Assembly (NCBI RefSeq): GCF_040807025.1
Contig: NC_090944.1
Coordinates: forward strand, 118,498,738-118,562,737
Direction of reading: 5' to 3'
Origin: Struthio camelus
Lineage: Eukaryota; Chordata; Aves; Struthioniformes; Struthionidae
DNA length: 64,000 nt
Shown here one piece after another: positions 48,971 through 63,700 of the stretch. The notes under the pieces were generated by a model. That model saw only the letters and a list, made by a program, of their open reading frames with translations, was not told the origin of the DNA and did not search any database. The translations under genes and the position numbers were made by a program. Within the stretch, counting starts at the first letter, position 1, and each line of letters starts with the position of its first letter.

Positions 48971-51900
48971 TCACCATAGACTACTGATGGAGATAGGTAG
49001 GCAAAAGAAATGTGCTGAAGATGAAGAGAATGTCTGGGGTTTTTTCATTTATTGTTTTATTTCTAGCTCATTTTCATTGATCCATCAGTTTTACTTATCA
49101 GACTATTCAGAATTATTATTCATATGGCTGTAACACAGAGAGGGTGCCAGTATTCAGCAAAGTTTCATTCTTGAAAGCATTGTGTACACAGATGCAGTGA
49201 CAAGCTCATCTGAGAAACCCTTGCTCTGTGCACTTTTAAACGTTTGGCTTGCATTCCTTCTTTACTCTATATTTTCTTCAATAAAATATATTAAAAAAAA
49301 TACACTTTCTTGGGTTTTACCTACCACTAAGACTATTTGTTACTTTAATTTTCAAAACTGAAATTTTTGTAACTGTGCTCTATTTACGGGAAAGACTGTA
49401 TTTGTTTTCTTCAAAGCATGAAGATGAGGAAATGCTTTCCACAAGGCAAAATAACGCAATTCTGGGGCAGCCTGGAGTAGCACAAACATATTTTCAGTGG
49501 AAAGCAGATTAGCTTAGTGAGAAGCTACAAGTGAATCTCTGCAGCTTTTTCAGTTTAAATCTGTAAAAATTGGAATATTAATGTTTACTCACAAACCAGG
49601 AAAAAAAACTATAAAGTTTCACTGATGGGTGTCTGTATGCTACTCGGAATATGCAAAGCTCTGAATGAATGCAAAGATTTTTTGATAGTTATTGCCCACC
49701 AAACTTTATAGACTTTAATAAACATAATGACTGCTTATACTCTGAGGCATCCTATCCTATCCATTTAATTGTATTCCAGAATTTAAAGCACATGCTTGCA
49801 TCCCAATAATTTCACTGGTATGTTCTTTAATCCTTAAATTTAAACGATGAGCTAAGGGTATCCTGAATAGGAAAGCTTTCCTGAATTAGTCCTTCACCAT
49901 GTTGCTAGGAACTTTTGTTTGAAATAGCCTGACTAAAAAACTTGCAAGTAACTGCAATTCTGCAATACTAAATGCAGACCAATCCTATTTACAGGTGAGT
50001 AGGAAATGCTTCACCGTAAAGGAAGAAGAGTAGCCTTGATCTGAGGGAATGCTAATGTTTGCTCAGCTTGCAGTATGATTTCTGGGACATGATTTTAGGA
50101 TGAAGTATTTTGCTGAGCATCCCAGTTTGTTTCACAGCTAACATTGCTGTCTCTTAAATATTTTTCATGTCATTTTTGCATTTCCTCTGAATTCTTTATT
50201 CTCTCTTCCTGTTTTTTTTTTTTTAACTTAAACTGGCAACAAGTGCCAAAAATTAACTGTAAACATCAATTCTCACTGTGATCTTGGATAAATTACTACA
50301 CAATTAGCAATTATGTGCCATGAGTTTCAAGATGTTAATGAAATAAAGCTGCTGCTCTAGGAAACTGCATGCTTTACAGTATATGATTTGTGATAACTCT
50401 AAATAGGGTTGCGAACAGTTTACAGTGCCAGAGGAGAAGATACTGTCGCTTTTGCTAACTAGATATTGCATGCCTCATCTCTAGGAAGTGTGACACTTGG
50501 CTTGACTCAAATAGTCATCCCCTCAGTATCCTCTGTACAATTTTAGCCATTCTAGAATTCGAATTTCAAAATTGTTATGGTCCGAAAATCAGATATATTT
50601 TCCTCATTATGAGAAGCAGAAATGAAGAGTGATGCCATAGACATTGTCCCTGAATCACTATTGTTTTTTTGGCAGAAGTGTTAACCTGGGGCAACTGTTC
50701 CATGTGTTCAGAGGGTTCTTTTTTTTGAAATTCTCTGATTCATTTTTTGACTCAGGAGGATTTACTCTTAACTACTGGACCCCTTGGGCAAGTATATGTA
50801 CCTAATAGGTATGAAGTTTTGTAAGGTAAATAGCAATAATAAATTATTGAACAAATATTAAAATAAAATAGTAATTAAAGCCCAATAGGCTTAGGTAAAT
50901 GTCCAGGCTTAACTTATTCACTTAACATTTTATAGTTAATAGATTGTTGTTCTTTTCTTTGAAAAGATTTTTGTTCTTATTACTTACTCAGCCATTACTT
51001 ATCTATTATGCTTTGCTTCCTTTTTATTTTCCTTTCATTGAAAATGAGACCCAACTCCTTAAAAATCATTTGGACTTGATCCTAAAGTACATTGAATAGT
51101 TTCCAGTCCCTTTGAAAACAATAGAATACAAGAGCTTTCATGATTTAGTTTTCATTTCTCTGAGGTGTTTTTGAAACTTTGAAATCAGTTCAGAAGAGCC
51201 TGTCTTGCTGTTGTCCGAGACATTTTATGTCTTTTCTTTAATATCAACCTTTTTGCCTGTCCATAAAATCTTCAAAACACAATGATAGTATGTTATAGTC
51301 TAAATAAGTTTAGATACAGATCTAGCTACTGAGGATGTTCAACAAACTGCTAGAAACTAAACTTGTCGTCGTTCTTCCACCAGTGCATTGCATATTAATG
51401 ATACAGTAGTATCTGATGAGTTAAAACCAGCCCCTAAATCAACATTGAATTTTCTTACAGCTGCAGAAACAATTCTTGAGCCACTGTCTTTAATCGCTAT
51501 CGATACTTTCTGTTAAAAAAAGAAGTCCTCACATGAGTGGTTTATTGTCCATATCCAGATGCTTTCAGCTACCTGCTGAGCTCAAGTCTCTTTCTCACCT
51601 CATATCCTTTGCTTATCACTTGCTTATCCTCGCTCAGGGAATTCGTGTGCCAGGGAGAAGCAGGTGGAGTGGAACTCTCTCCACTGGTGGAGTCAGCTTG
51701 CCAGACCCTAGCCGTGAAGGAGAGCAGCAATGACCGCTGTGAATACCCAGCAGAGTAGAATGACACTGGTGTTCAGTATCTCTAAGAAATTAGGCCGCTT
51801 TGGTTGGGTAGGAGTCCAGACTGAAGTGCCTAACTCATGCACTGAAATGTGAACACTGTGTTTTACCCGAGTTGCCAGCAGCCCTATTTTTGTATTTCGC

Positions 51901-54900
51901 AGTACAAGCCGCTAAATATGCTAAACGTGTCTGTTCCTCAGTAACGGTGTTTCACCCTAAGTGTGACTCAGGTCTCGGAACGCATGTGCTGAAGGCCTGT
52001 TTGTTCAAAGATGATGAACGCAAACTCCTTAGAAGGCAGGCAGAGTTGCAGGAATTGGTCAGTACTATAAGCCTCATGTGTCTTCTCTAGGACACAAACT
52101 GATTTACTGAAGTAAAGAGGCTGAGTTTGGCCAAGATTCAGGTTTCCTAAAAATAAGCCTTTGCAAGACCAAAGGCTCCCCCTCCCCCCGCCTTTCTAAC
52201 CCTCCACACCTTCCAGCGTTTGAAGATTGAACACTTCAACGTTTGGCACAAACTGTCAAATTTGAAAGTGAAATTAAGTAGGATTCATGTGCTTCATAGC
52301 TTTTCTAGCCAAAGAATAACATCTCTGCCACACACCCTTCCATCCCAAGGCCATCCGTACATCTTGCTGTCCATCTCGCTTTCAGGGAATTCCTGCAGTG
52401 CTCTATCTGCTACCCCCTGCACATGCCAGTGACACTCTGTATACCCCTCCAAATACTATCTCCTGTTCTCTCTGCTCCATGACACAGTTTTGGGTACTCT
52501 GCAACCCTCTTTTTATTTCTGCCAGCAGGATAAGTAATTCAGAGTAGACATTAAAAGTCTCTTGGCAGGATGAGAATAGGGAGACACACTGCTCCTCTCA
52601 TGATATAGCTGTTAATAGTGTCTTCAGTCAAGTTTTTCAGTGTTTCACCATTGCAGCTGTGACTATGCCATGGTTCCAATATAATTACTTTTCCTTCCTG
52701 ATTATCCTTTTGTTCTAAATCAGCAGGGGACACTTAGAATATCCCCTGAAGTACTGGAATTAGTTGGATGCTATATCCAAAAGTTTTCAAACTGGACTCA
52801 AGCCTACATTATTTGCGGTCTGTAAAGAAGCGTCCCCTCCTCTTCCCTCAGTAGTCAATCTGTAGAAGGTTCATCTTCTCCAAAAGGTTTTACAAAACTT
52901 AACAGGCCACAAAGATCATTACCTACCAGGCTGGTTCTTGTTGTCCTTTGTAATCCTCCACTCTCTCCTCTCCCAAATTTTAAATTGTTTGAAGGTGATG
53001 CTGTCTTTTGTTTTAGATTTTGCATATCAGCAGTACAGTGGAATCCTTATTCATGACTAGGGCTTCTAGATGCACACAACATAGCGAAATACAAGTACGA
53101 TGTTAAACCTCTTAAGCTTAGACAATAAATTTGAACTTGATTAGCCTGGAATAAAGGACCTAATGTTGTGAATAGTAGTTTGAGTTATTCAAATTAAGAA
53201 AAATCATAGTACTATGCATAACAGTAGGATTAGTGAAAATGCTAAAAATTAGGTTTTTCAAATGCTTTAGATTCAGAATTGTAAGTAATTCTCCCCATTT
53301 TCTTGTGTTTAAGAAACTAACATGTTTGTAGATGTTTGCTCCTCTTTTCCTCCACTATACGTTGACCATATCACTGGTATTTAGCAAGGATATCTCCTTG
53401 CTTTATGTTTTAATTCTGTTCTTTGCTCTTGGCATGAGTTACTTCAATATAAGCAGTCTCCTCCAGATTCATCTTCCGTTAACTCATTTCTTGTCTCATC
53501 CGTTATTGGAAAACACCACTTTCACAAAGAAAGAACCACTAATCACTTTTTGCCATCCAGCACGTGAATGAGCATGATGTGAGCTTTTCCCTCAAGCGCA
53601 CAGCTGCAAAGCTGAGTGGTCAATCTATCACACTGAAATCAAATCCATCTGGAAGGCATTTGAAGCTGCAATACCTCTATGAAAAACTTGAAAGTGATTG
53701 ACAGCTTTTTCCAATAGCTTTAATGGAAGTTTAAATTGAGAAATCTCTTCTTCCAACCTGCAAGAAGTTATAAGCAAAATGCATTTTGACCAACCAATAT
53801 CAGCCTGTATTCAACCGCGTATGAAGCCCTCATGTTCCCCTGTGGGCTTGTGCTCATTAGTTAACCTCTCTGCAATGGTCATGGAAAGGCTAGATTAGAA
53901 CTGTTTGAGACAGGTTATGTATGTCCTCGGCAATTAGCTCAGACACTTAATTTGCAAGAAAACAAAAAATGCATGTGGTCCCCAATTCTGAAAGAGTGAA
54001 TGGAGTGGACTAAAACGCCAAATACCTTCTGAAAAAACGTGAAGCAAAGAAAGAGCCTCCCTGACACCTTTTCAGGAAGAATGGCTAAAGCTTCACGTTC
54101 ATCTTTACTTCCTGGAGCCAGGAGTGAGAGAAATGTCTCTTGCCACAAAGTATTAAAGAACTTGCCCGGTGGTTCAGTCAGGGCCCATTTCCTCCCTTCC
54201 CCTCCCCATGTTTGCTATAAAGAAGGCTTCTAGTTACTCCTGCAGGTCTCTGAAAGTAAAGGATTTGGTTCGGATGGGCATCTGTACTCACAGTTGTCCC
54301 ACAGTAGATCTTACAGTGCAGGCATCCTAGGCCTTATGCTGCTGGCCCTCCTAAGTGCTGGAGAGTGACCTAGAGCCAGAAAGAGTTGCCTGTTGTTGAG
54401 GAATTGCTAATGCTAGTGTACCACTTTAGGACTTAAATGGTTAATTCCTGGCTATCGCCAGCTATACTGCCTATGTAATGTCAACATGTTCTGGAGACTG
54501 CCTGCTACACTTTGTCACAACCACAAATAGTTTCAAAAACAACAATTTTCTTTAATTTAGTTGTAAATTACTCTTCATGGAATTTCGTTATCTTGCAGGG
54601 AGCAGAATGGATTGTTAGAGGAGCTTCATATCCTTTCTTGACCATCTTACAAAAGCTGATTTCTCACAGAACTATTTTTTGACCAAGTGTGTTTCTCAGT
54701 GCTCACTTACCTGTGTTCTGTACATTTTAAGATCGTCTTGAGACTTGCACAGTGCTGTATCTATTTTAGATTGTTTTTACTGGCGACTAATGTATACTAC
54801 CATGCACCCACGTGGACAAAATTACAGAGCCCAGACAACTTTTGTACAGAGTTCCTTTGGCCACAACTTCTCTGTGGGTTTCATTTGGCAGAAGTGATAT

Positions 54901-57371
54901 CAAGCAGAAGTCTTTCCCTCAGCTTCTGATGTAAATTGAAATACACCTTATAAATAGAAAATACAGGCACTGCGAGCAGTGCCTTTGGGCAAACAGCCAC
55001 CTTTGGACTATGGGAAAAATGCGGTTAGATGTGATTCATAAGTATAATGAATAGAGTGCCATAAACTTGCTTTGCTCTTCGCAAACAAAGACGCATTCTC
55101 TGCCTTGAAGAATTTGAAGGGTAGAACCCAAAGGAGTACAGAAAGGAAAACAGGACGAAAGTGAGAGATTTAAGGGGGAGAAAGAAAAATGTGGGCTTGA
55201 CTTGTCAGAGTGGAAAGTATAATTTTGAAGACATTCAGACAATGTGTGGAATAAAACAAATTTTGCAAAATTCAAAGTGTATTATATTTTGAAAAAAAGT
55301 TAGTTTGTTCTTTAAGCTCTAGTCTAGTTGAAGGCTCCTATTGATTACATCTGGAACTGGATCAAACTTGTACTGACTGTATTCTCCTGGCAGACTCTCA
55401 GCTGTAAATACCTTTCATCTCATCCAGCAGTGATAATGATGTGCTTAGATGATGTGGCAGCAATTATTTAGCTGCTGTGTTAGGTTGTCTACTTTACATT
55501 AGCCAAGTACCCTAAAATCAGACCATACAAAGGGAAATTAGCATCTTCATTATATCTTAAGATTTCATTGGAAGAAATTATAACAGCTCTACTGTAGTTT
55601 AAGTAAGCCTTTCTTTCTTCACTCCTACTGAAAAATTTAGAAGCAAAGGGCCCTATTCCACCTTATTTAGCAAGTTTAAACATATTACAAATAACTCTGT
55701 TATCTGATAGCACACCCCCAAAGGAAAATCCCTTGAAACTTCCGTTTTCCTGAACATGCTATATACTAACCAAAGACAAAACAGAAACAAGGGGGCTGCA
55801 TAGGCCCTGGTTACTCTCTGAGTGGATTTACACACTTGCTTAATACCGTGTAAATACTGGAAAATAAAGCATGGATCTTGTCAAACTTAAGAACTTAGCA
55901 AATATGGAGCATTAGAAACAGCATTAATAGCAAGTAGAGCTGATGTGTCTACTGCCAAGTCAGTGAGAGATCCCACGTCCTGCCTGGCAATCAGTCTAAA
56001 TACATCTTTTCTCCCACTTCATCTGACCTTTCCAGGCCAGCAGTGTTGTGTGTTAGCTTAGTATTTGAAAACTGGAACTTTACTGGTATTTGGCCTACTT
56101 TTTTCTGTTTATTTTCTAAACAAATGATAGCCACTCCCTCTTCAAAGGAACCTTTTAAGCTTCGCCAGAAGTCTATGAAGATCACAAGGTATATAAAATC
56201 ACATGCTCAGGCAAATAAAAGCAGGTTGCTGCATTCCACCCTTCTGACAGCCCTGCAAGCAGACTTAAGGAGTATTCTACTTTAGGAAACACTTCAGAAG
56301 TGTCATCTTTCAGTGAAAAATGCCAGGATCATGGTAGCATAGTCCATATGCAAGGCAAACGCGTGCAATTTCCCAGCCAAAGACTGGGGCGGGAGGGAAG
56401 CCTTCCACCTTTCCTGATTGCTACTTCTATTTGATTGTCTAAAGGCAGCGAGGAAGTTCTTAGCCTGAGAACAAAGTTGATGCAAAGTAATTCTAGAAGA
56501 AAAAAATAGCTCTTTCTTTAAAAAACAGAAGTTTCCTCGGGAAATGTTAGTTTTTATTTATTATTTGTTCATTGAAAGAACAAAGTTTTTTTTTCCCAGT
56601 GTCTTTTTTGTTCTCAAACATTGAAAAAAAATGTGGCTAAACCCCAGAAAATCTTAGTTTGGGGCCAAAAATAGTTTTCAGTTTTAAGATTTTTTGGCAG
56701 TTTTTTGAAAAAAAAACAATACCTCTCAAGGATCATTCTGACTTACGATCTGCAGTTGACTGCACACCCTCCACTATCATTCAGTTAACTGTCTTGTTTT
56801 CTCCCCCTTTTCCCTACAGCCCACCATATAGTCTCCTTTGAGCTCGTGCCTCGTGCTCTCACTGTGTCCCAGTCACGTACCAGCACAGCAGGACACATTC
56901 TCCTGCACTACACAGGATGCATTGTACCACTTCAGCACTTACCATTTAGTCACTCTTCTGACAACTCATATATACTTTGAATCAGAGAAATGGCTGTAAA
57001 ATACAAACATTCTGACTTACCAGCTTTCCAGGCAAAAAGTAAGCATCCAAAACACCCTGGTGACCAGAGCAGATCGTGCTGCTAGTCTTACATTCTAATA
57101 AAGTGTTTAATAAACAATATTTCTGTAACTGAAAAGCAGTTACATTAGTACGGCTCTTATTTATGTGCCCTTCTCTCTTCCTCATTCCTTTCTTTAGCCT
57201 CCACTTAGTCATCTATATCATGATATGTCTTTCAAATGTTGATGTTCATTTTTCTTCCTTCGTAAATGTTCTGGGTTTTTTTTAACCTTCAAAGAGTAGA
57301 TTTCTCTTTCTTTGGTGCCTGTGCCTCTCTTTCTTCTCTTTTGACCCTGCCCGGCTTTGTCTCTGGCACCT

Positions 57372-57737
57372 CTTTGAGAAGATTGAGAGGCGATCTCATC
57401 AATGTGTACAAGTATCTGAAGGGGGAGTGTCAAGAGGATGAGGCCAGCCTCTTCTCCGTGGTGCCCAGCGACAGGACAAGAGGCAATGGGCAGAAACTGA
57501 ACCACAGGAAGTTCCATCTGAACCTGAGAAAAAACTTCTTCACTGTGAGGGTGACAGAGCATTGGAACAGGTTGCCCAGAGAGGTGGTGGAGTCTCCTTC
57601 GCTGGAGATATTCAAAACCCGTCTGGATGTGATCCTGGGCAATATGCTCTAGGTGACCCTGCTTGAGCAGGGAGGTTGGACTAGATGATCTCCAGAGGTC
57701 CCTTCCAACCTAAACGATTCTGTGATTCTGTGATTCT
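57372..57737 (+). mobile_element. CR1 LINE 3' fragment with intact ORF2 C-terminus
   Basis: A 5'-truncated CR1 of about 366 bp. From 57374 it encodes the last ~93 residues of ORF2 without interruption ([48 protein letters not shown], ending GNML and the native TAG at 57650-57652). It then has the usual 3' UTR (TGACCCTGCTTGAGCAGGGA, GATGATCTCCAGAGGTCCC) and two ATTCTGTG units. Low divergence from the family consensus as I know it marks a relatively young insertion, in sense within the EFEMP1 intron. Confidence 0.95.
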
Positions 57738-60700
57738 CTCTCACGCTGAACATTTTGCAACTTCATTCTAAGCCTTATTCTTGTTAAAAATTACTTGGAA
57801 ATTTGGATTTTCCACTTCAATTTAAATTGAGAGCCAGCTTATGTGACGGTAAGGCTCTTAAGGCAAGACAGACAGACAAATCAGATACCATTCCTGCTGG
57901 TTTTGTTAGATCCGTACCATGTAATGTTGCCTGTTTGTAGCATCGTCAAATTAATGTTGCCACAGACTCTTCTGCACGTCCACTTCACTTCACTTGAACT
58001 GTGCAACCTGAACATTCTGTTTTTCTATCCTAGCTCTTCCAGCCCCCTCCCATCCCTCGAGTATATTTTGGACCAAATCAAGTGATAATGTGTCTTTTTG
58101 AAGTCTTATTTCCATAATTTGGTTTATTACTTTATCAGTCGTTAAGTTGTAGAAAGCACGAAAGTAAATTTTTTTTAGCCATTCCATTTTGGTTCCATGA
58201 GAAGGTAAAATACAGGCCAGCACCCTCCAGTTGTACTTCAGAAGTAGATATGTTTTGGATACGTTTCTTCAAAACAAAGTATCTACGAGTACATACAGAA
58301 ACATGCTAAAAGTATCACATAACCATGTAGGAAAAATTCATAACTAAATAATGCTTTCAGAGGCATTTCTGAAGTTGGAACAGCATCAGGAATCTGCTTA
58401 TTTACGTAGGGAGTTGTGGAGACTGCAGAATGTAGGTACTGCCAACAGATAGGATGATTAGTGCTAAAAACAATATCATCATTTAGATAAGCCTTCTCCT
58501 TCTGATAGTTGCCATTGAACTCAACTTGAACTTAAATGTTCTCAGCCTGGGAACTGTAGTTATAATTCCTAAAACAGCCCATTCACCAAAGGAAGCTAAT
58601 ATCAAAAGGAAAAGAGAAGAAACATTCAGATGTTCTGACCTGTGCTTCTTAATTAAGAAAGACGCTCCTGTCGAAGCTGTCTTTTAACAGATATTACTAA
58701 GAATTTGTACCTGTTTGATTCAGCCTGCAAAGGCATAAGGAGAATAATATTTTATTGATAAAATTGGTCCCTTGCATCTAATATTTTATAGCCCTTCTCT
58801 TTTATATTAAGTCCCTTGTATGTTAAGATCCTTTATTTCTTAAGTTAGTAAAGGAGCAGATATGCACTGACAAGCTGTACTGCACTGCTAGAAAAATCAA
58901 GCTATTGTATTTCAGACTTGGGTCAGATTTATGCTCGGTGCATCTTTTTGCTGGCTGTGCTAATGAAATTTTGTTCAGTGTATAACTGACTGCCTTCACT
59001 AATTCTCAGAGCTGCCATGGTAGTGCCACACAGACAGATTAGATTCTCACCAGACCACATGCCACCTTTGCTCACACCTCCCACATGGAAGTGCCTCCCC
59101 CGCCATAAGGAGACACTGTGGTTCCTCACAAGAGAAATGGTCTGAGGAGGGTGCCCACCCCATCAGGGAGATGGAAGCACCACTCATGGAACTAACACGG
59201 CTTAGAGGCACCAGAATAACAATTCTGAATTGTCGTGCTTTCAGGAAACTTCTACAGAAAAAGATCCTGGTTTTGACCAGGTCTGCTGGATATTCATCTA
59301 CTGAGTAATGAACATACATGCTTAGAAATGGCTTGACAGCTTATACGTGACTTTGAGGCTACTATTAAGATTTTACTACAAAAAGTACATAAACTAGTTA
59401 AACAAGGAGCGTGTGGGAATACTGCCAACTACATTTTAAATACTTTTGTTTTGTAGCATTACTTGATTTTGGTACGTATGCTGTTGATCTGAATAGCTGT
59501 CGGTTGTCTATACAATTACCCTAGAAAGAATGGCTTTACAGAAGGCACTGAGGGCTTGCAGTTAGAAATAGAGCCATTGGGATTTTTCCTAACAAATTTT
59601 TCACCACAGACAGCTTCTCAGGTTGGGGAAGGCATTTCTCACTAAAGTTACAGGAAAAAAATAACAGCTATACACCCAAATGGCCAATAGCCAGTAAGAG
59701 CACTCACTTCAGAGGCAGAATATGAAGTTTCAGATTCTTTTTCTGAAACAAGATGTGTAAAGATTTGAACTGACCGTACCTGAATGGAACATGCTAACTA
59801 CATATACTAATTTATACTAGATACACAAGCGTGCTGACTTTTGGGTGAATGGCTAATTGGAGGTCTGCCTTTCTAGTTTTTAGTGAATGTCTTTGAGATT
59901 GGTGTTGTCCCAGTGCAGCACAGAAACACATTGTTTTATTTTGCTTCTTATCCATGTCAGAAAATGTCTTCAAATAGAGAACTGTTTCTCACCAAGCACT
60001 ACCTAGGAAGCATGGAGTTTGTTCCTGGCTTTGCCACATACTTGATACACGTCCTGCAACAAGTCAGCTCACTCAGCTAGTTAGCAGGTCTTTGCTGCTT
60101 TGTTTGGTAACTGCAAAATGAAATTAGGAAGAGCCCTAGTTTCTGTGGTCTATTTCTACTGCAAGTTGCTTGAGACAAGCCATTTCTCCCTGTGCTTGAA
60201 ATATACGATAATACAAGTCAGGGTGGACTTGTAGCGGTTTCAAATGTATACGATATTTGAAAAGCTGTATTTCCTTCGTAGATTAAAATGTTCCTCTTCA
60301 TTTGGCTGCCTCTAGGTTCTTCTCATACTCAGTCCCCCGTTTAACTTGTTTTTGCAGCGTTCTCAAATTCTGCCCCTTCTGCCTATGTTACCCTCAAATT
60401 CTCTTTTCTGTGTACCTTGCAACCCAATGCCAGCAAAGCCCTTTTACACCCTGATACAATAATAGATACTGTATCTATTATACACAGGTAGTAGAGAGAA
60501 AAGTAATGTCTCGAATTGGAAGCTTCAAAAAGGATTGTAAAAATTACTGTAATCTGGGAACCTAGTTATCTATTTCATGTCAGCCACTAATAGTTTTTGG
60601 TAATGATTCATTTCTCCCCATAAAATTAAAAGTGTATTTTTAAAATGTAAAATGGGCAATTAAAGAAGATACAGGATCCATCTTTCTAGCAGAGTTTTCA

Positions 60701-63700
60701 GCTATTTCATTCTAGGTACCTGTGATATGCCTGATGAATGTAAGAAGGAGATGCTGGCTAATACAAAAACATATAAAAAACCCCGAAATATCTACTACTA
60801 CTTCTTAACTGATGTAGACACTGAATTTTATTTTAGATCTTAAAAGCAGGGCTCTAGTTCCTGCAGAAGCTTAATCTTGCTTTGCAAGTAAAATACTGGA
60901 GTTGTTTTTCACTAACTTCAGTGACAGCTACCTCCTGCCTGATAGGAGATAAGTCCATGGTTTGTTTTAGCCTTAGTGGGCTTCTTCAGAAACCTGCCTC
61001 AGGTGTCCACAAAAAGAGATTCATTCCCCTACACCTTCCGCCAGTTATTGAAGAGCTATCTAGCTATCTAGGTACCGACCTCCTGGAGCACCCGACCCAG
61101 TGCATGGCTCCCCTGTCACCCTCGAGCGCCTCTCCTGCCACCCTGGCAGCCTGCCACATCCCCACTCTGCTGCAGCCTGCCAGCGCTTCTCTGCCTGCAG
61201 GACTGTCCCCCGAAACCTCCTGCCTGCAGAGGTGCTGCTACGCGTCACTGCTGAACAGTCCTCCAGCTGCAAACCCTGCCAGAAGAGATGTTTCATACCT
61301 GCTGTTCTTTCTCTGCTTGAGAAACTTGTATGCAGCTATCTAAGGCAGGTTTATTACCAGGGGCTACCCTGGTGTTAGTATCCATTTTTAGGAGCATAAG
61401 CTACCCAGTGGCAAGCAGGACAGTCTCAGTGCTCTCTCAGTCATATGCCCTACTCTGTTCCTTACGCTGAAAAAATTACAGTTTGTTTCTCTCCAAAACA
61501 GTATTTCAAGAAATGCCAACATACAGAAAAGGCAAGAGTCTTTTCTTTTCAAGAAGAACATAGGTTCTTCTTGTCTCAGAATAAAAAAATATTTTTTTTT
61601 AAACTGTAAAGCATGCTCTGAAGCATACTTTTTGTGTAGACTTCTGTCTGTGTTTTCTTTTGCCTGGACACAGCAACTGCCAATATAAGTGCTGTTAAAA
61701 GGCTTGCAAAGATTTAATGAGTGACTCTTCAACTTCCTAATTAAAAACCACAATAAGCTTTCAGGCCTTTATCTCCCTAATATTACAGGTTGTAGCAGTA
61801 ATATTATGTTCAGTCAGGCCTAGCTAAAGGAAAATGCTTATGAGGTTTCCAAGGAGAGAAATAAACAAAATGGAAATGAATAGGGAACTTGGAACTTTCA
61901 AGTGTATGTAATTAAGAAAAAAAAATACATCCTTCAGATAATTCTGGAAACTATTAGGAGATATTCATAATTCATAACCAGTTGTTTGGTTTTCTTTCAA
62001 GCAAGGGGGCAGCTTTACATCAAACACTGACTAGCTTTTCCATTAACTTAAATAAACAAAACAGTATGCTTCAAGTTAAGAGAACATCTCTTTAATTTTT
62101 TTTTTTTAATAACTGGGTGAATTAGAGAATAAGAACAAGACATTTACTTTTCAAATAGGAAATTAGTTTGCATGCTATTTCTTCATGTTAAAAATACTTT
62201 GGAACACTCACAAAAACAATGTTAAGCTGAATTTATGGAAATGTTCCATATCAGTTTTGAAGATGATAGGCCAGATGTCGGGGAGAACTCTTTCATCTGC
62301 AATAATGGAATAGTTTAATCCACCCTTGTTGTTTTTGAGTATAGTCCAAGTGTATTGGTCATCATGGGTGGGTGATCCTCACTTGTGCTTTTTGGTTCAT
62401 GCCTGCCTAAGCTGTTAGACCTCTAGCACAAAATCACAAGAAAGCAACAGCAGGAAATACTCAACTGAAAGTAAAAATAAGCTCTTACAATGTAGACCAG
62501 AAAGTTTACCATTATGACAACTCACATTCGGAAGCACTCTGAGACTTGCTGATACATTGCACCAAATTATTAGATTGTAACTTGAAAGTAAGTATGGCCC
62601 AGTTTATGAGCCCTTTAGATATAGGAAAGCCAAAAACACAAGCTTCAAATGAATATAGAAATTAATCAGAAACATGGAATATTTGTCTTTTTGATGAGCA
62701 GGAAGGCTACTAGTTAATATTTTGTTCTTCTATTGAGAAAGAGAGTATTCTTTCCTTTGAAAGGTTTTCATCACACGTAAAGATGTAGGCATTACATCTA
62801 TGTTCTTATTTTAAGAGCGTATGTCTTGAAGTAACATCAGATAGAAAACACAGTTAAATGTCTTTAGGAGATAGTTTTTATGGCCTTGTGTTGGACTAAC
62901 ATACCGTTGTTATATTAGCCGTATTACTTTTAATTGTAAAAGTAATTTTAATTACTATATTACTTGAACATTTCTGCATGAAGAGTTCATTTAGTTCACC
63001 CTGGTTGTGAGTCAGTCATCAAGTATATCTTCTTGTCAGATACAATCTTACGTGCTTTGTTGGACCATGAACCATGATAGAAAGCTAGAGAGGTATAGAC
63101 TACAATGTAGAAAACGTAAGTTGTCCTTATGTAGCATTATGCTTTTTAACAACTTCTCTTAGCATTTCCAGCATGGACAACTACTATGCAGAAGGCATGG
63201 GAGCAGGATATAGGTTTGGGCACTGAAAGAGTTAAGCATCTTTCTCTTGTCACCCAGAGGTGCTGTCCTGAACTTTAAAAGTATAAATATTGTCTTATGT
63301 TAAGAAACAGGATAGAAAAAAAGTATATTCAGTTGTAGATGGCATATCTTAGTCTCGGTCTAAGTCAAATAAAAATAATATCAGAGTCAAAAGCACTTAA
63401 CCTTTTCCAATGTAATTTACAAACTGCATGGCGTAGTCTTTAAAGAAGGAAGCTAGCATCACAGATGCAGGCAAAGTAGAGGAGAAAGGAAGTAATGCGT
63501 CAATTCAAAGCTTCATTCATTTTTTTTCTTTTCAGCTGCCTGCCACTCCCAAACAAACATGTGGGTGATGTTCTAGTGCTGAAAGCTATGGCTCACTCCT
63601 TTATTTAGCTATTCTATGTGAAAAGTCAATTCAGTTGGACATACCAAAGACAATACATAATTGTGACAAAGTACTGCAGTCCAGACTTGATGATTACAGC

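Noticed and set aside
60720-60750. GATGAATG after a GTACCTGTGATATGCC stretch as a possible EGF (DEC) exon
   Set aside because: The frame gives CDMPDECKKE and then no EGF cysteine spacing, and it lacks a DID motif and proper splice sites; not cbEGF2.
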